Source: Shimia sagamensis (GTDB lineage: Bacteria; Pseudomonadota; Alphaproteobacteria; Rhodobacterales; Rhodobacteraceae). From it: a stretch of DNA of 64,000 nt. Of the stretch, positions 43,845 through 51,114 are shown piece after piece (within the stretch, counting starts at the first letter, position 1; each line of letters opens with the position of its first letter). Below the pieces are notes generated by a model. That model saw only the letters and a list, made by a program, of their open reading frames with translations. It ran no database searches and was not told where the DNA came from. The stretch spans positions 620,001 to 684,000 of the forward strand of contig NZ_FXTY01000002.1 of the NCBI RefSeq assembly GCF_900182745.1. The letters run 5' to 3'. A program made the translations under genes and the position numbers.

Positions 43845-44309
43845 ATGACCATTCATTTCCACCCACTGCCCGCCGATCACATTGCCGCCATCCGCGGCAC
43901 CCGCACTGACGCCTATGGCAATGCTGTTGAGGTTGCGATCAGCGATGGAGACGGCATCCCCTGCCGCGCCTGCCTGAAGGTCACGCCAGATGGCGCGCCG
44001 TTCCTGATCCTCGCGCACCGGCCGTTTGAGGGGCAAAACGCCTACACGGAAACCGGCCCTATTTTTCTCTGTGAAGACTGTTCCGGCACCACGCCCAGCA
44101 GCACCCTGCCCGATATCCTGACCGCACCGACCTACATTGTGCGCGGCTACTCCGCAGACGAGCGCATTGTCTATGGCACGGGCCAAGTGACCCCGACTGC
44201 GGACATTGCCGCCTACGCCGAAAGCCTGCTTGCCCGCGAGGACATTGCCTTTGTTGATGTGCGCAGCGCGTCCAACAACTGTTTTTTGTGCCGGGTTAAG
44301 CCCCAGTAA
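43845..44309 (+). CDS. DUF1203-family protein
   Basis: A 154-residue soluble protein with the DUF1203 pattern (PCRACLKVTPDGAPFLILAH near residue 45, and LCEDCSG near residue 82). The paired cysteines (CRAC, CEDC) may bind a metal. No biochemical function is known. An AAGGAG site precedes the ATG. It lies on the opposite strand between the two halves of the carnitine pathway, separating BKACE from lcdH, and is followed by a long G/C hairpin. Confidence 0.85.
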   Translation: MTIHFHPLPADHIAAIRGTRTDAYGNAVEVAISDGDGIPCRACLKVTPDGAPFLILAHRPFEGQNAYTETGPIFLCEDCSGTTPSSTLPDILTAPTYIVRGYSADERIVYGTGQVTPTADIAAYAESLLAREDIAFVDVRSASNNCFLCRVKPQ

Positions 44310-44354
44310 TCTGGACAGATGCACTTTCTCCGCACCGGCTCCGCGAAGCGGACC

Positions 44355-44392
44355 GGGCAGTGCCCGACCCTCCCCACGGGAGGGCGCTGCCC
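44355..44392. repeat. Long G/C-rich imperfect hairpin
   Basis: GGGCAG and CTGCCC pair, followed by further G-C pairs and an inner CCC/GGG stem, giving a 38-base palindromic element 46 bases after the DUF1203 stop. It may act as a terminator for that gene or be one of the palindromic repeats common in roseobacter intergenic DNA. Confidence 0.5.
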
Positions 44393-44429
44393 TAAACGTT
44401 AATTTTCCCACGTAGGAGAAAACGCCAAA

Positions 44430-44519
44430 ATGCACACCTCCGCAAAACAGTCGCGATACAGACACCTTACCGACGTGTTGCGCAAACTGGTCCAAAGGCC
44501 TCAAACCGCCAGGTCCTAA
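44430..44519 (+). CDS. Possible 29-residue basic peptide
   Basis: ATG at 44430 follows TAGGAG at eleven bases' distance. The 29-residue product is basic (several Arg and Lys). No family known; could be chance. Confidence 0.2.
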   Translation: MHTSAKQSRYRHLTDVLRKLVQRPQTARS

Positions 44520-44548
44520 GCCTTCGTGCGCAGCTGTTGCCGCAACGC

Positions 44549-45460
44549 TCACCCCTGCGGCGCCCGCTTCACAAGCCCTAGTTTTTCGCGCACCTCCGCA
44601 GGCCCAATCACCCGCGCGCCCATGTTCTCGATAATGGTCCCGGCACGCTCCACAAGCTGCCAGTTCTGCGCCAACTCACCTTTGCCAAGCCACAGGTTGT
44701 CCTCAAGCCCAACCCGCACGTTGCCGCCCGCCAGAACTGCCGCCGCCACATAAGCCATTTGATTGCGACCCAACGCAAAGGCGCTAAACGTCCAGTCGTC
44801 CGGCACATTGTTGACCATCGCCATAAAGGTGTTGAGGTCATCCGGCGCGCCCCATGGCACCCCCATGCACAGCTGCACCAGCGCATCTGGTGCCAGAACG
44901 CCTTCTTTCACAAGCTCCTTGGCAAACCACAAATGCCCGGTGTCAAACGCCTCAATCTCAGGCTTAACACCCAGATCTGTCATCATTTTTCCCATGCTAC
45001 GCAACATGCCAGGCGTGTTGGTCATCACGTAATCCGCTTCGGCAAAATTCATTGTGCCGCAATCAAGTGTACAAATCTCCGGCAAGCATTCCGCCACATG
45101 TGCAACCCGCTCAGAGGCCCCCACCATGTCAGTCCCAGCCACTGTCGGCAGCGGGCTTTCCACGCCGCCAAATACAATATCCCCGCCCATGCCAGCGGTC
45201 AGGTTCAACACCATGTCCACCTCGCTGTCGCGAATACGGTCGGTGACCTCTCGGTAGTAGCCAAGGTCGCGGCTTGGCACGCCGGTCTCCGGGTCGCGCA
45301 CATGGCAATGCACCACCGCCGCGCCTGCTTTGGCTGCCGCAATTGCGCTGTCAGCGATCTGCTTTGGGCTGCGCGGCACATGCGGGCTGCGATCCTGCGT
45401 GCCACCCGATCCGGTCACGGCACAGGTGATGAAAACCTCGCGGTTCATTTGCAACGGCAT
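44549..45460 (-). CDS. BKACE-family dehydrocarnitine cleavage enzyme
   Basis: A 303-residue beta-keto acid cleavage enzyme (formerly DUF849). The GAAVVHCHVRDPETGVP segment near residue 47 has the paired zinc histidines, and LDCGTMNFAE near residue 129, EAFDTGHL near residue 170 and the HxxG-type tail agree. BKACE enzymes condense a beta-keto acid with acetyl-CoA to acetoacetate plus a new CoA ester. Next to carnitine dehydrogenase and a betainyl-CoA thioesterase, dehydrocarnitine is the likely substrate, giving betainyl-CoA. The ATG at 45460 has AAAGGAA upstream; a longer frame is rejected. It is divergent from the GlxA-type regulator. Confidence 0.9.
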   Translation of the reverse strand: MPLQMNREVFITCAVTGSGGTQDRSPHVPRSPKQIADSAIAAAKAGAAVVHCHVRDPETGVPSRDLGYYREVTDRIRDSEVDMVLNLTAGMGGDIVFGGVESPLPTVAGTDMVGASERVAHVAECLPEICTLDCGTMNFAEADYVMTNTPGMLRSMGKMMTDLGVKPEIEAFDTGHLWFAKELVKEGVLAPDALVQLCMGVPWGAPDDLNTFMAMVNNVPDDWTFSAFALGRNQMAYVAAAVLAGGNVRVGLEDNLWLGKGELAQNWQLVERAGTIIENMGARVIGPAEVREKLGLVKRAPQG

Positions 45461-45534
45461 GACGATTCCTTTCGTGTTCCTTGCCCAACCGTACCGCACT
45501 TGCCCCGCAACAGTTTTCAATTTACGCAACTGAT

Positions 45535-46512
45535 ATGCCTGAATCCGCAGAATCCAGTGTTTTTCGCTATGACCCAGCGCCGCTGAACGTGGCCATTCTG
45601 GTGCTGGACGAGTGCAACACACTCAGCTTCGCCGCCACCGTCGACCCGATGCGCGCCGCCAACCGCCGCGCGGGAAAGACCTTGTTTGAATGGCAGTTTT
45701 ACACCGCCACAGAAGCGCCGGCGTCTCTCACAAGCGGATTACAAATCAACGGCTTAGCCATCGACCAACTGCTGCGCTGCGATCTGCTTCTAGTGGTGGC
45801 TGGCTTCCGCCTTGAAGAGCAAGCCACGCCACGCCTGTTGGCCTCCCTGCGGCGGCTCTACGCCACCGGCACCTCCATTGCAGCCATCGACGGCGGCCCT
45901 TGGTTTCTGGCAAAGGCAGACCTGCTAGATGGCCACAACGCCACCACCCACTGGGAAGACATCGAAAAATTCTCCCAACAATTCCCAAAGGTTACAACGC
46001 TCCGGGATCGCTTCTGCATCTCTGGTCGCATCGCCACGTCCGGCGGTGCCAGCCCCTGCATCGACATGATGCTCTACCTGATTGAGACCCGCTACGGCAC
46101 CGACCTTGCCCACCGTGTCAGCAGCGCCTTTCTCTACGACCCCATGCCCGCCAGCGCCCAACGGCCTATATCGATCCCGCGCACAATTCACCGTCACCCA
46201 AGAGTGATCACAGCTTTGGACCTCATGGGGCAAACCCTCGACGCGCCGCTCCCCATCCCGGAAATCGCAATAAAAACAGGGATTTCCACGCGCACATTGG
46301 AACTCAACTTCCAGACCCACCTGCGGAAATCTCCGCAAGCAGTCTATCTGACCATGCGCCTGGAAGAAGCCCTGCGCCTTGCTACAGAAACCCAAACATC
46401 CGTGCGCGACATCGCACTTGCGACAGGTTTCAACAGCCCCACCAGTTTCGCCCGTGCCTTCAAGGCCGCACACGGCACCTCCGTGCGCGCATTGCGAACA
46501 CAACGACGCTAA
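45535..46512 (+). CDS. GlxA-family AraC-type regulator, CdhR-like
   Basis: A 325-residue regulator. The N-terminal half is a DJ-1/PfpI-like domain (LNVAILVLDECNTLSFAATV, then GTSIAAIDGGPWFLAKADLL), and the C-terminal half is an AraC-type double helix-turn-helix (IAIKTGISTRTLELNFQTHL, ALATGFNSPTSFARAFKAAH). This build is that of CdhR, the carnitine-catabolism activator. It is divergent from the BKACE gene with 74 bases between, so it likely activates that gene and the lcdH unit. The ATG at 45535 is chosen; an upstream TTG would lengthen the unmatched N-terminus. Confidence 0.88.
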   Translation: MPESAESSVFRYDPAPLNVAILVLDECNTLSFAATVDPMRAANRRAGKTLFEWQFYTATEAPASLTSGLQINGLAIDQLLRCDLLLVVAGFRLEEQATPRLLASLRRLYATGTSIAAIDGGPWFLAKADLLDGHNATTHWEDIEKFSQQFPKVTTLRDRFCISGRIATSGGASPCIDMMLYLIETRYGTDLAHRVSSAFLYDPMPASAQRPISIPRTIHRHPRVITALDLMGQTLDAPLPIPEIAIKTGISTRTLELNFQTHLRKSPQAVYLTMRLEEALRLATETQTSVRDIALATGFNSPTSFARAFKAAHGTSVRALRTQRR

Positions 46513-46532
46513 CCAACTGAATTTATGCGCCT

Positions 46533-47981
46533 CTAACGCGCCACCGCCAACAACCCATCCACATCCAAATGCATCTCAATGTGGTCCGCCAAACGATCCA
46601 GCACCGCTTCCACGGTGGCGTCATAGCCCTCATTGCCAACTTCAGCGCCCAATGCAGACAGCCACGCCCGCCGAAATCCGTCGTCCCGGAACATGCCGTG
46701 CAGATAGCTGCCAGACACGCGTCCGTCAGACGAAACAGCCCCCTCGTCACGTCCTTCGACAGAAGCAAATGGCCTTGTCCGATCCGCGCCGTCAGTACGA
46801 CCAATATGGATTTCATAGCCTCGAAAAGCTTGACCTGTTGGCATGTGTACCGCTTGAGTTTCGGTCAATCTCTTGTCCTGCGTCATCTCCGTGACCACAT
46901 CCAACAGCCCCAAGCCATCTGTCGTTCCAGCAGGCCCTTCTATGCCTTCCGGATCGCGAACCTCGCGACCAAGCATCTGATATCCACCACAAATCCCCAG
47001 CACATGACCTCCACGCCGCACATGCGCCAGAAGGTCCACATCCCAACCCTGCTCCCGCAAAAACGCCAGATCGCCCCGCGTAGATTTGCTGCCCGGAAGG
47101 ATCACCACATCGGCATCTCCAGGAATGGGCTCTCCAGCCCGCAACATGGTCAACGACACACCTGGCTCCTGCGCCAATGGATCAAGGTCATCAAAATTCG
47201 CAATCCGCGACAGTCCTAGGCAGACCACCTTCAGCCCACCTTCGCGTTCCGCATTCTTGATGTCGAGCGCATCTTCGGCGGGCAATTTCCAAGCCTCGCC
47301 AAAATACGGCAGCACCCCAAAACCCGCCCAGCCGGTCGTGTCTTTAATCAGCTCGTAACCGTCATCAAACAAACTGGGATCACCGCGAAACTTGTTCACA
47401 AGGAACCCCGCCACCAGCACGGCATCTTCCTTAGAAATCACCGCCTGCGTGCCAACAACCTGCGCGATCACACCGCCGCGGTCGATGTCTCCCGCCAAGA
47501 CCACCGGCACATCCGCCGCCTGCGCAAAGCCCATATTGGCAATGTCACCCTTGCGCAGGTTCACTTCCGCTGGGCTGCCCGCGCCCTCAACAATCACCAG
47601 ATCATTATTTGATTTCAAACGGTTGAAACTCTCCAAGACCGCCTGTATCAACTGCGGTTTCAGCGTCGCGTACTCCCGCGCTTTTACCGTTGTCAGCCGC
47701 TTGCCCTGCACCACAACCTGCGAGCCCACATCCGTTTCCGGCTTCAACAGCACCGGGTTCATGTCCACCGTCAACGCTTTGCCGCAGGCCAAAGCCTGCA
47801 ACGCCTGCGCCCGGCCAATCTCGCCCCCATCACTGGTCACAGCCGCATTGTTGGACATATTCTGCGGCTTAAACGGCGCCACAGACAGCCCCCGCCGCGC
47901 TGCCGCCCGGCATAGCCCAGCAACCAACATCGACTTGCCGACATTAGAGCCAGTGCCTTGAATCATAAGCGCTTTGGTCAC
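46533..47981 (-). CDS. cobQ: Cobyric acid synthase
   Basis: A 482-residue amidotransferase that amidates four side chains (b, d, e, g) of adenosylcobyrinic acid a,c-diamide using glutamine. The N-terminal MinD-like ATPase domain has [19 protein letters not shown] near residue 6, and the glutaminase domain has [13 protein letters not shown] near residue 325 with the class I cysteine and a late GSYLHG histidine. The GTG at 47981, one base after the Lin0512 stop, is chosen; a TTG upstream lies within the previous gene. It is the last gene of the leftward cobO unit. Confidence 0.93.
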   Translation of the reverse strand: MTKALMIQGTGSNVGKSMLVAGLCRAAARRGLSVAPFKPQNMSNNAAVTSDGGEIGRAQALQALACGKALTVDMNPVLLKPETDVGSQVVVQGKRLTTVKAREYATLKPQLIQAVLESFNRLKSNNDLVIVEGAGSPAEVNLRKGDIANMGFAQAADVPVVLAGDIDRGGVIAQVVGTQAVISKEDAVLVAGFLVNKFRGDPSLFDDGYELIKDTTGWAGFGVLPYFGEAWKLPAEDALDIKNAEREGGLKVVCLGLSRIANFDDLDPLAQEPGVSLTMLRAGEPIPGDADVVILPGSKSTRGDLAFLREQGWDVDLLAHVRRGGHVLGICGGYQMLGREVRDPEGIEGPAGTTDGLGLLDVVTEMTQDKRLTETQAVHMPTGQAFRGYEIHIGRTDGADRTRPFASVEGRDEGAVSSDGRVSGSYLHGMFRDDGFRRAWLSALGAEVGNEGYDATVEAVLDRLADHIEMHLDVDGLLAVAR

Positions 47982-47982
47982 A

Positions 47983-48327
47983 TCACACCTGCTTGGGCAA
48001 AAACGCTTCAACCGCCGCTGAGGCGATCACCAGCACGTTGCCATCATCCGGATTGGTCACGTTCATGCCGCCAAGCACAGCTTTTACCTCGGCCCGCCCG
48101 CGCGGCAGCTTTTTGACCAATTCGGTGCAATCCACCTTCTCCGGCTCCTGCACACCAACCGTCACCTGTACCCGCATCTCTTTGGGGTCTTTGCCAAGGG
48201 CGGCAAACATCGGGATTGCCGAATGGCGGATCGCATCTTCAATCGCGCGTGCGGCGGCCTTGGTATAGTCCTGACCATATTGGTCGTTGCCCATGCCCAT
48301 TTCGATGATGAAGCGTTGATCCTTCAT
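47983..48327 (-). CDS. Lin0512-family protein, copy 2
   Basis: A 114-residue small protein of the Lin0512 family. Shared core with its neighbour: [55 protein letters not shown] and the tail GGMNV...[15 protein letters not shown]. The family has no proven function. It overlaps the first copy by four bases (ATGA) and ends one base before the cobQ start. Being trapped between cobO and cobQ strongly links it to corrinoid metabolism. Confidence 0.88.
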   Translation of the reverse strand: MKDQRFIIEMGMGNDQYGQDYTKAAARAIEDAIRHSAIPMFAALGKDPKEMRVQVTVGVQEPEKVDCTELVKKLPRGRAEVKAVLGGMNVTNPDDGNVLVIASAAVEAFLPKQV

Positions 48328-48674
48328 GCTGCCACCTCAACATCCAAAGCCACAGAGATCGCGACATTGGCAATCACCGTTGGATTTCCGCCATCGTCGC
48401 GCGGCACATCCAAGCCGCCTTTCACAGGTTTTACAGTGACTTGGCCATAGGGAAAGATCGCTGCGATGACTTCTGCGTCGATCTTCTCAGGCTGCTGCAC
48501 GGCAACTTCCACTGTGATGATCATCTCAGATTTGTCTTTGCCAAACAGCTCGGCCAGATTGATGGAGTTGTGCCAAAGTGCGTCTTTCACTGCTCGCGAT
48601 GCAGCCTCCGTGTAGTCCTGTCGCCGAAGCGACGACCCCATGCCAAATTCGGTGAGCAGACGCTTTACGGCCAT
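48324..48674 (-). CDS. Lin0512-family protein, copy 1
   Basis: A 116-residue protein sharing the Lin0512 core with copy 2: LLTEFGMGSSLRRQDYTEAA, RAVKDALWHNSINL, KSEMIITVEVAVQQPEKID and GGLDV...GNPTVIANVAISVAL. It shares one base with the cobO stop (TGATG) and overlaps copy 2 by four bases. Identity between the copies looks about one third by eye, so they are diverged paralogues and may form a two-part complex. A motif reminiscent of an acid/amine binding pocket (EFGMG, QDY) is conserved in both but no reaction can be named. Confidence 0.88.
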   Translation of the reverse strand: MAVKRLLTEFGMGSSLRRQDYTEAASRAVKDALWHNSINLAELFGKDKSEMIITVEVAVQQPEKIDAEVIAAIFPYGQVTVKPVKGGLDVPRDDGGNPTVIANVAISVALDVEVAA

Positions 48675-49291
48675 CAGAATTCCACCCCGGCCTGCGCCTT
48701 GATGCCATCACGGAACGAGTGTTTTAACAAAGTCATCTCGGTCACCAAGTCAGCTGCTTCGATCAGCTCCGGCTTGGCATTGCGCCCGGTCAACAAGACA
48801 TGCGTCATGTCGGGCTTCTCGCTCAGAAGAAAATTGACCACATCGTCGATGTTCAAATAATCGTTGCGCAGGGCGATGTTGATTTCATCCAGCATCACAA
48901 ACTTGTTCGCCGGATCGCGGATCAGCTGTTTGGCCAATTCCCAGCCAGCTTCAGCCTTTGCAATGTCGCGCTCGCGATCCTGGGTTTCCCAAGTAAAGCC
49001 TTCACCGGACACGTGAAATTTGACTTCGTCGGCAAAATGTTCTTCCAAAAACGCGCGCTCACCCGTGGCCATCGCGCCCTTGATGAACTGAACAACCGCC
49101 ACAGGCATGTCGTGGGCGATACAGCGCATGATCATACCAAAACCAGATGAACTTTTGCCTTTGCCCGGCCCGGTGTGCACCATGATCAGACCCTTTTTCT
49201 CGGTCTTGGTGGCCATCATCCGGTCCCGCGCAGCCTTGATTTTTGCCATCTTCGCCTTGTGGCGCTCGTTATGTTCGACGCTATCAGACAT
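48674..49291 (-). CDS. cobO: Cob(I)yrinic acid a,c-diamide adenosyltransferase
   Basis: A 205-residue CobA/CobO-type adenosyltransferase that transfers the adenosyl group of ATP to the cob(I)alt centre. Signatures are the P-loop HTGPGKGKSSSGFGM near residue 38, and LDEINIALRNDYLN near residue 139. Length matches CobO. It is the first gene of the leftward cob unit (cobO, two Lin0512, cobQ), divergent from the riboswitch-controlled operon. The short promoter region at 49292-49340 must serve both directions. Confidence 0.95.
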   Translation of the reverse strand: MSDSVEHNERHKAKMAKIKAARDRMMATKTEKKGLIMVHTGPGKGKSSSGFGMIMRCIAHDMPVAVVQFIKGAMATGERAFLEEHFADEVKFHVSGEGFTWETQDRERDIAKAEAGWELAKQLIRDPANKFVMLDEINIALRNDYLNIDDVVNFLLSEKPDMTHVLLTGRNAKPELIEAADLVTEMTLLKHSFRDGIKAQAGVEF

Positions 49292-49310
49292 GCTGCCTCT
49301 CCGTTCCGAC

Positions 49311-49340
49311 TTGACTCAGCCGTGATGATTGCCCATTCGG
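49311..49340 (+). promoter_or_regulatory. Possible promoter upstream of riboswitch
   Basis: TTGACT at 49311-49316 is a good -35 candidate; the matching -10 position near 49334-49339 (CATTCG) is weak. Start of transcription near 49345 would fit the riboswitch start. Confidence 0.3.
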
Positions 49341-49532
49341 GTGTCGCTGGTTCCTGCTCGTTTGAGCAGGTGAAAAGGGAATGTGAAACGGGCCCAACGT
49401 CAAGGCCCAAAGCGCAGCCGCCCCCGCGACCGTGACCGGAGAGGTCCGCCGCAGCCACTGGAGGTATCCGGGAAGGCAGGCAGACCACAGGCATTTGATG
49501 CCGAGATCCGCAAGCCGGGAGACCTGCCAGCA
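49341..49532 (+). promoter_or_regulatory. Cobalamin (adenosylcobalamin) riboswitch aptamer
   Basis: A clear cobalamin riboswitch on the plus strand. In order it has GGTTCC, GAAAAGGGAA, GCCCCCGC, GCCACTGG, GGGAAGGC and the B12 box CAAGCCGGGAGACCTGCC, all at expected spacing. It controls the DUF1636-cobW-cobN operon, switching it off when cobalamin is plentiful. Confidence 0.92.
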
Positions 49533-49547
49533 AAAATGACATAAACC

Positions 49548-49613
49548 GGACGGGGTGTTTCGGTGTCGGGCTCTCCAAAGATGTCCCGTGTTGCCCCGTC
49601 CCTGAAAAGGGAC
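49548..49613 (+). promoter_or_regulatory. Riboswitch expression platform with alternative hairpins
   Basis: Two mutually exclusive stems: GGACGGGG (49548-49555) with CCCCGTCC (49594-49601), and GTCCCT (49598-49603) with AGGGAC (49608-49613) around a GAAA tetraloop. The second hides the AAGGGA ribosome site of the next gene, so control is probably at translation. Confidence 0.6.
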
Positions 49614-49622
49614 TGAATACCA

Positions 49623-50003
49623 ATGGCTGACGCAACCGCGCCTGTCGAACTGCTTGTCTGCACCACCTGTCGTGCCGGCATGCCAACCGACGTTGAGGGG
49701 CCGCGCCCCGGCACGCAACTATTTGATGCTCTCAACGCCTCCGATCTGCCTGACAATGTCACGATCAAAGGTGTGGAGTGCTTTTCCAACTGTGATTTTG
49801 GCTGTTCCATCACCATTCGAGGTGGAGATGAGCGCTGGACCTACGTGTATGGCAATTTCACCGGCGAAGATGACGCGGAATTGGTCGCAGATGGCGTAAC
49901 CAAATATGCCGCCACCACCGATGGTCTTGTCCCATGGCGCGAACGCTCTACCCATTTCCGTAAAAACTGCATCGCCCGCATTCCCCCTCTGGAGACCAAA
50001 TAA
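49623..50003 (+). CDS. DUF1636 metal-binding protein of the cob operon
   Basis: A 126-residue small protein with LLVCTTCRAG near residue 10 and ECFSNCDFGCS near residue 51, giving five cysteines that could bind metal or an iron-sulfur cluster. DUF1636 genes commonly sit before cobW in alphaproteobacterial cob operons, and the family is thought to assist cobalt or metal handling, without proof. Its TAA overlaps the ATG of cobW by one base (TAATG). It is the first gene behind the cobalamin riboswitch, so its own ribosome site is the one gated by the switch. Confidence 0.88.
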   Translation: MADATAPVELLVCTTCRAGMPTDVEGPRPGTQLFDALNASDLPDNVTIKGVECFSNCDFGCSITIRGGDERWTYVYGNFTGEDDAELVADGVTKYAATTDGLVPWRERSTHFRKNCIARIPPLETK

Positions 50004-51109
50004 TGAGCACGCTTGAAAAACTCCCTGTCACTGTCATCACCGGCTTTCTGGGCTCTGGGAAAACCACGCTGGTGCGCAGCTTGATGCAGAAGCCACAGAG
50101 CAAGCGGCTTGCGGTGATTGTAAACGAATTTGGCGACGTGGGCGTGGATGGCGAAATCCTGAAGTCCTGCGCCATTCCGGATTGCCCGGCCGAAAACATT
50201 CTGGAACTTGCCAACGGCTGTATCTGCTGCACCGTGGCGGATGACTTTATCCCGACCATTGAAGCACTCATGGCGCTGGATCCACGTCCGGAACACATTC
50301 TGATTGAGACCTCCGGCCTGGCCCTGCCCAAGCCACTGCTGAAAGCGTTTGATTGGCCGGATATCCGCTCCAAGATCACCGTCGATGGCGTGATTGCACT
50401 CGCAGATGCCGAAGCTGTGGCTGATGGCCGTTTTGCCACCAACGTCGCCGCTGTCGATGCACAGCGTGAAGCCGACGAAGGGTTGGACCACGAAACACCA
50501 TTGTCCGAAGTGTTTCAGGATCAAATCAACTGCGCCGACATCGTGCTGCTGACCAAGCCGGACCTCGCCGGACCTGAAGGCACAGCCAAAGCCAAAGATA
50601 TCGTGTTGAAAGCTGCGCCACGAGCCTTACCAGTTGTGGAAGTGGCCGAAGGCGAAGTGGATCCCCGCGTAATTCTGGGGCTCGAAGCGGCCGCAGAAGA
50701 CGACATTGATGCCCGTCCCTCCCATCACGAGGATCATCATCACCACCACGGTCATGACCATGATCACACAGATGAGCACGGTGAGGATCACCACCATCAT
50801 CACAGCCATGACCACGATCACGACGCCTTCAACAGCATTGTGGTAGATGTGCCGGAACAGTCTGATCCCGCTGCCTTTGCCGCCAAGATCGAGAAAATGG
50901 CCAAAGATCAGAACATCTTGCGTGTGAAAGGCTATGCGGCTGTGGCGGGCAAACCAATGCGCCTGCTGGTACAAGCGGTCGGTGCGCGTGTGCGGCATCA
51001 GTTTGACCGCCCTTGGAAACCCGAAGAAGGCCGCCAAGGCCGCATGGTCGTTATTGCCGAACAGGGTGACGTAAACGTCGATGCGATCCGCGCAGCTCTG
51101 GTAGACTAA
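50003..51109 (+). CDS. cobW: CobW-type GTPase metallochaperone
   Basis: A 368-residue G3E-family GTPase that helps load cobalt for corrin synthesis. Features: Walker A GFLGSGKTT near residue 14, NEFGDVGVDGE near residue 41, the metal-binding NGCICCTV near residue 73, GTP-base motif LTKPDL near residue 184, a long histidine/aspartate tract at about residues 238-274 (over 20 histidines) and a CobW C-terminal domain. The histidine tract should bind several metal ions. It is followed after five bases by cobN, whose chelatase it likely feeds. Confidence 0.93.
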   Translation: MSTLEKLPVTVITGFLGSGKTTLVRSLMQKPQSKRLAVIVNEFGDVGVDGEILKSCAIPDCPAENILELANGCICCTVADDFIPTIEALMALDPRPEHILIETSGLALPKPLLKAFDWPDIRSKITVDGVIALADAEAVADGRFATNVAAVDAQREADEGLDHETPLSEVFQDQINCADIVLLTKPDLAGPEGTAKAKDIVLKAAPRALPVVEVAEGEVDPRVILGLEAAAEDDIDARPSHHEDHHHHHGHDHDHTDEHGEDHHHHHSHDHDHDAFNSIVVDVPEQSDPAAFAAKIEKMAKDQNILRVKGYAAVAGKPMRLLVQAVGARVRHQFDRPWKPEEGRQGRMVVIAEQGDVNVDAIRAALVD

Positions 51110-51114
51110 GCGCC

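Noticed and set aside
49341-49532. Second riboswitch serving cobO on the minus strand
   Set aside because: The conserved motifs read only on the plus strand; nothing comparable precedes cobO.
50710-50826. Possible tandem repeat or CRISPR-like array
   Set aside because: The repetitive bases encode the histidine/aspartate tract of CobW in frame; there are no regular repeats and spacers.
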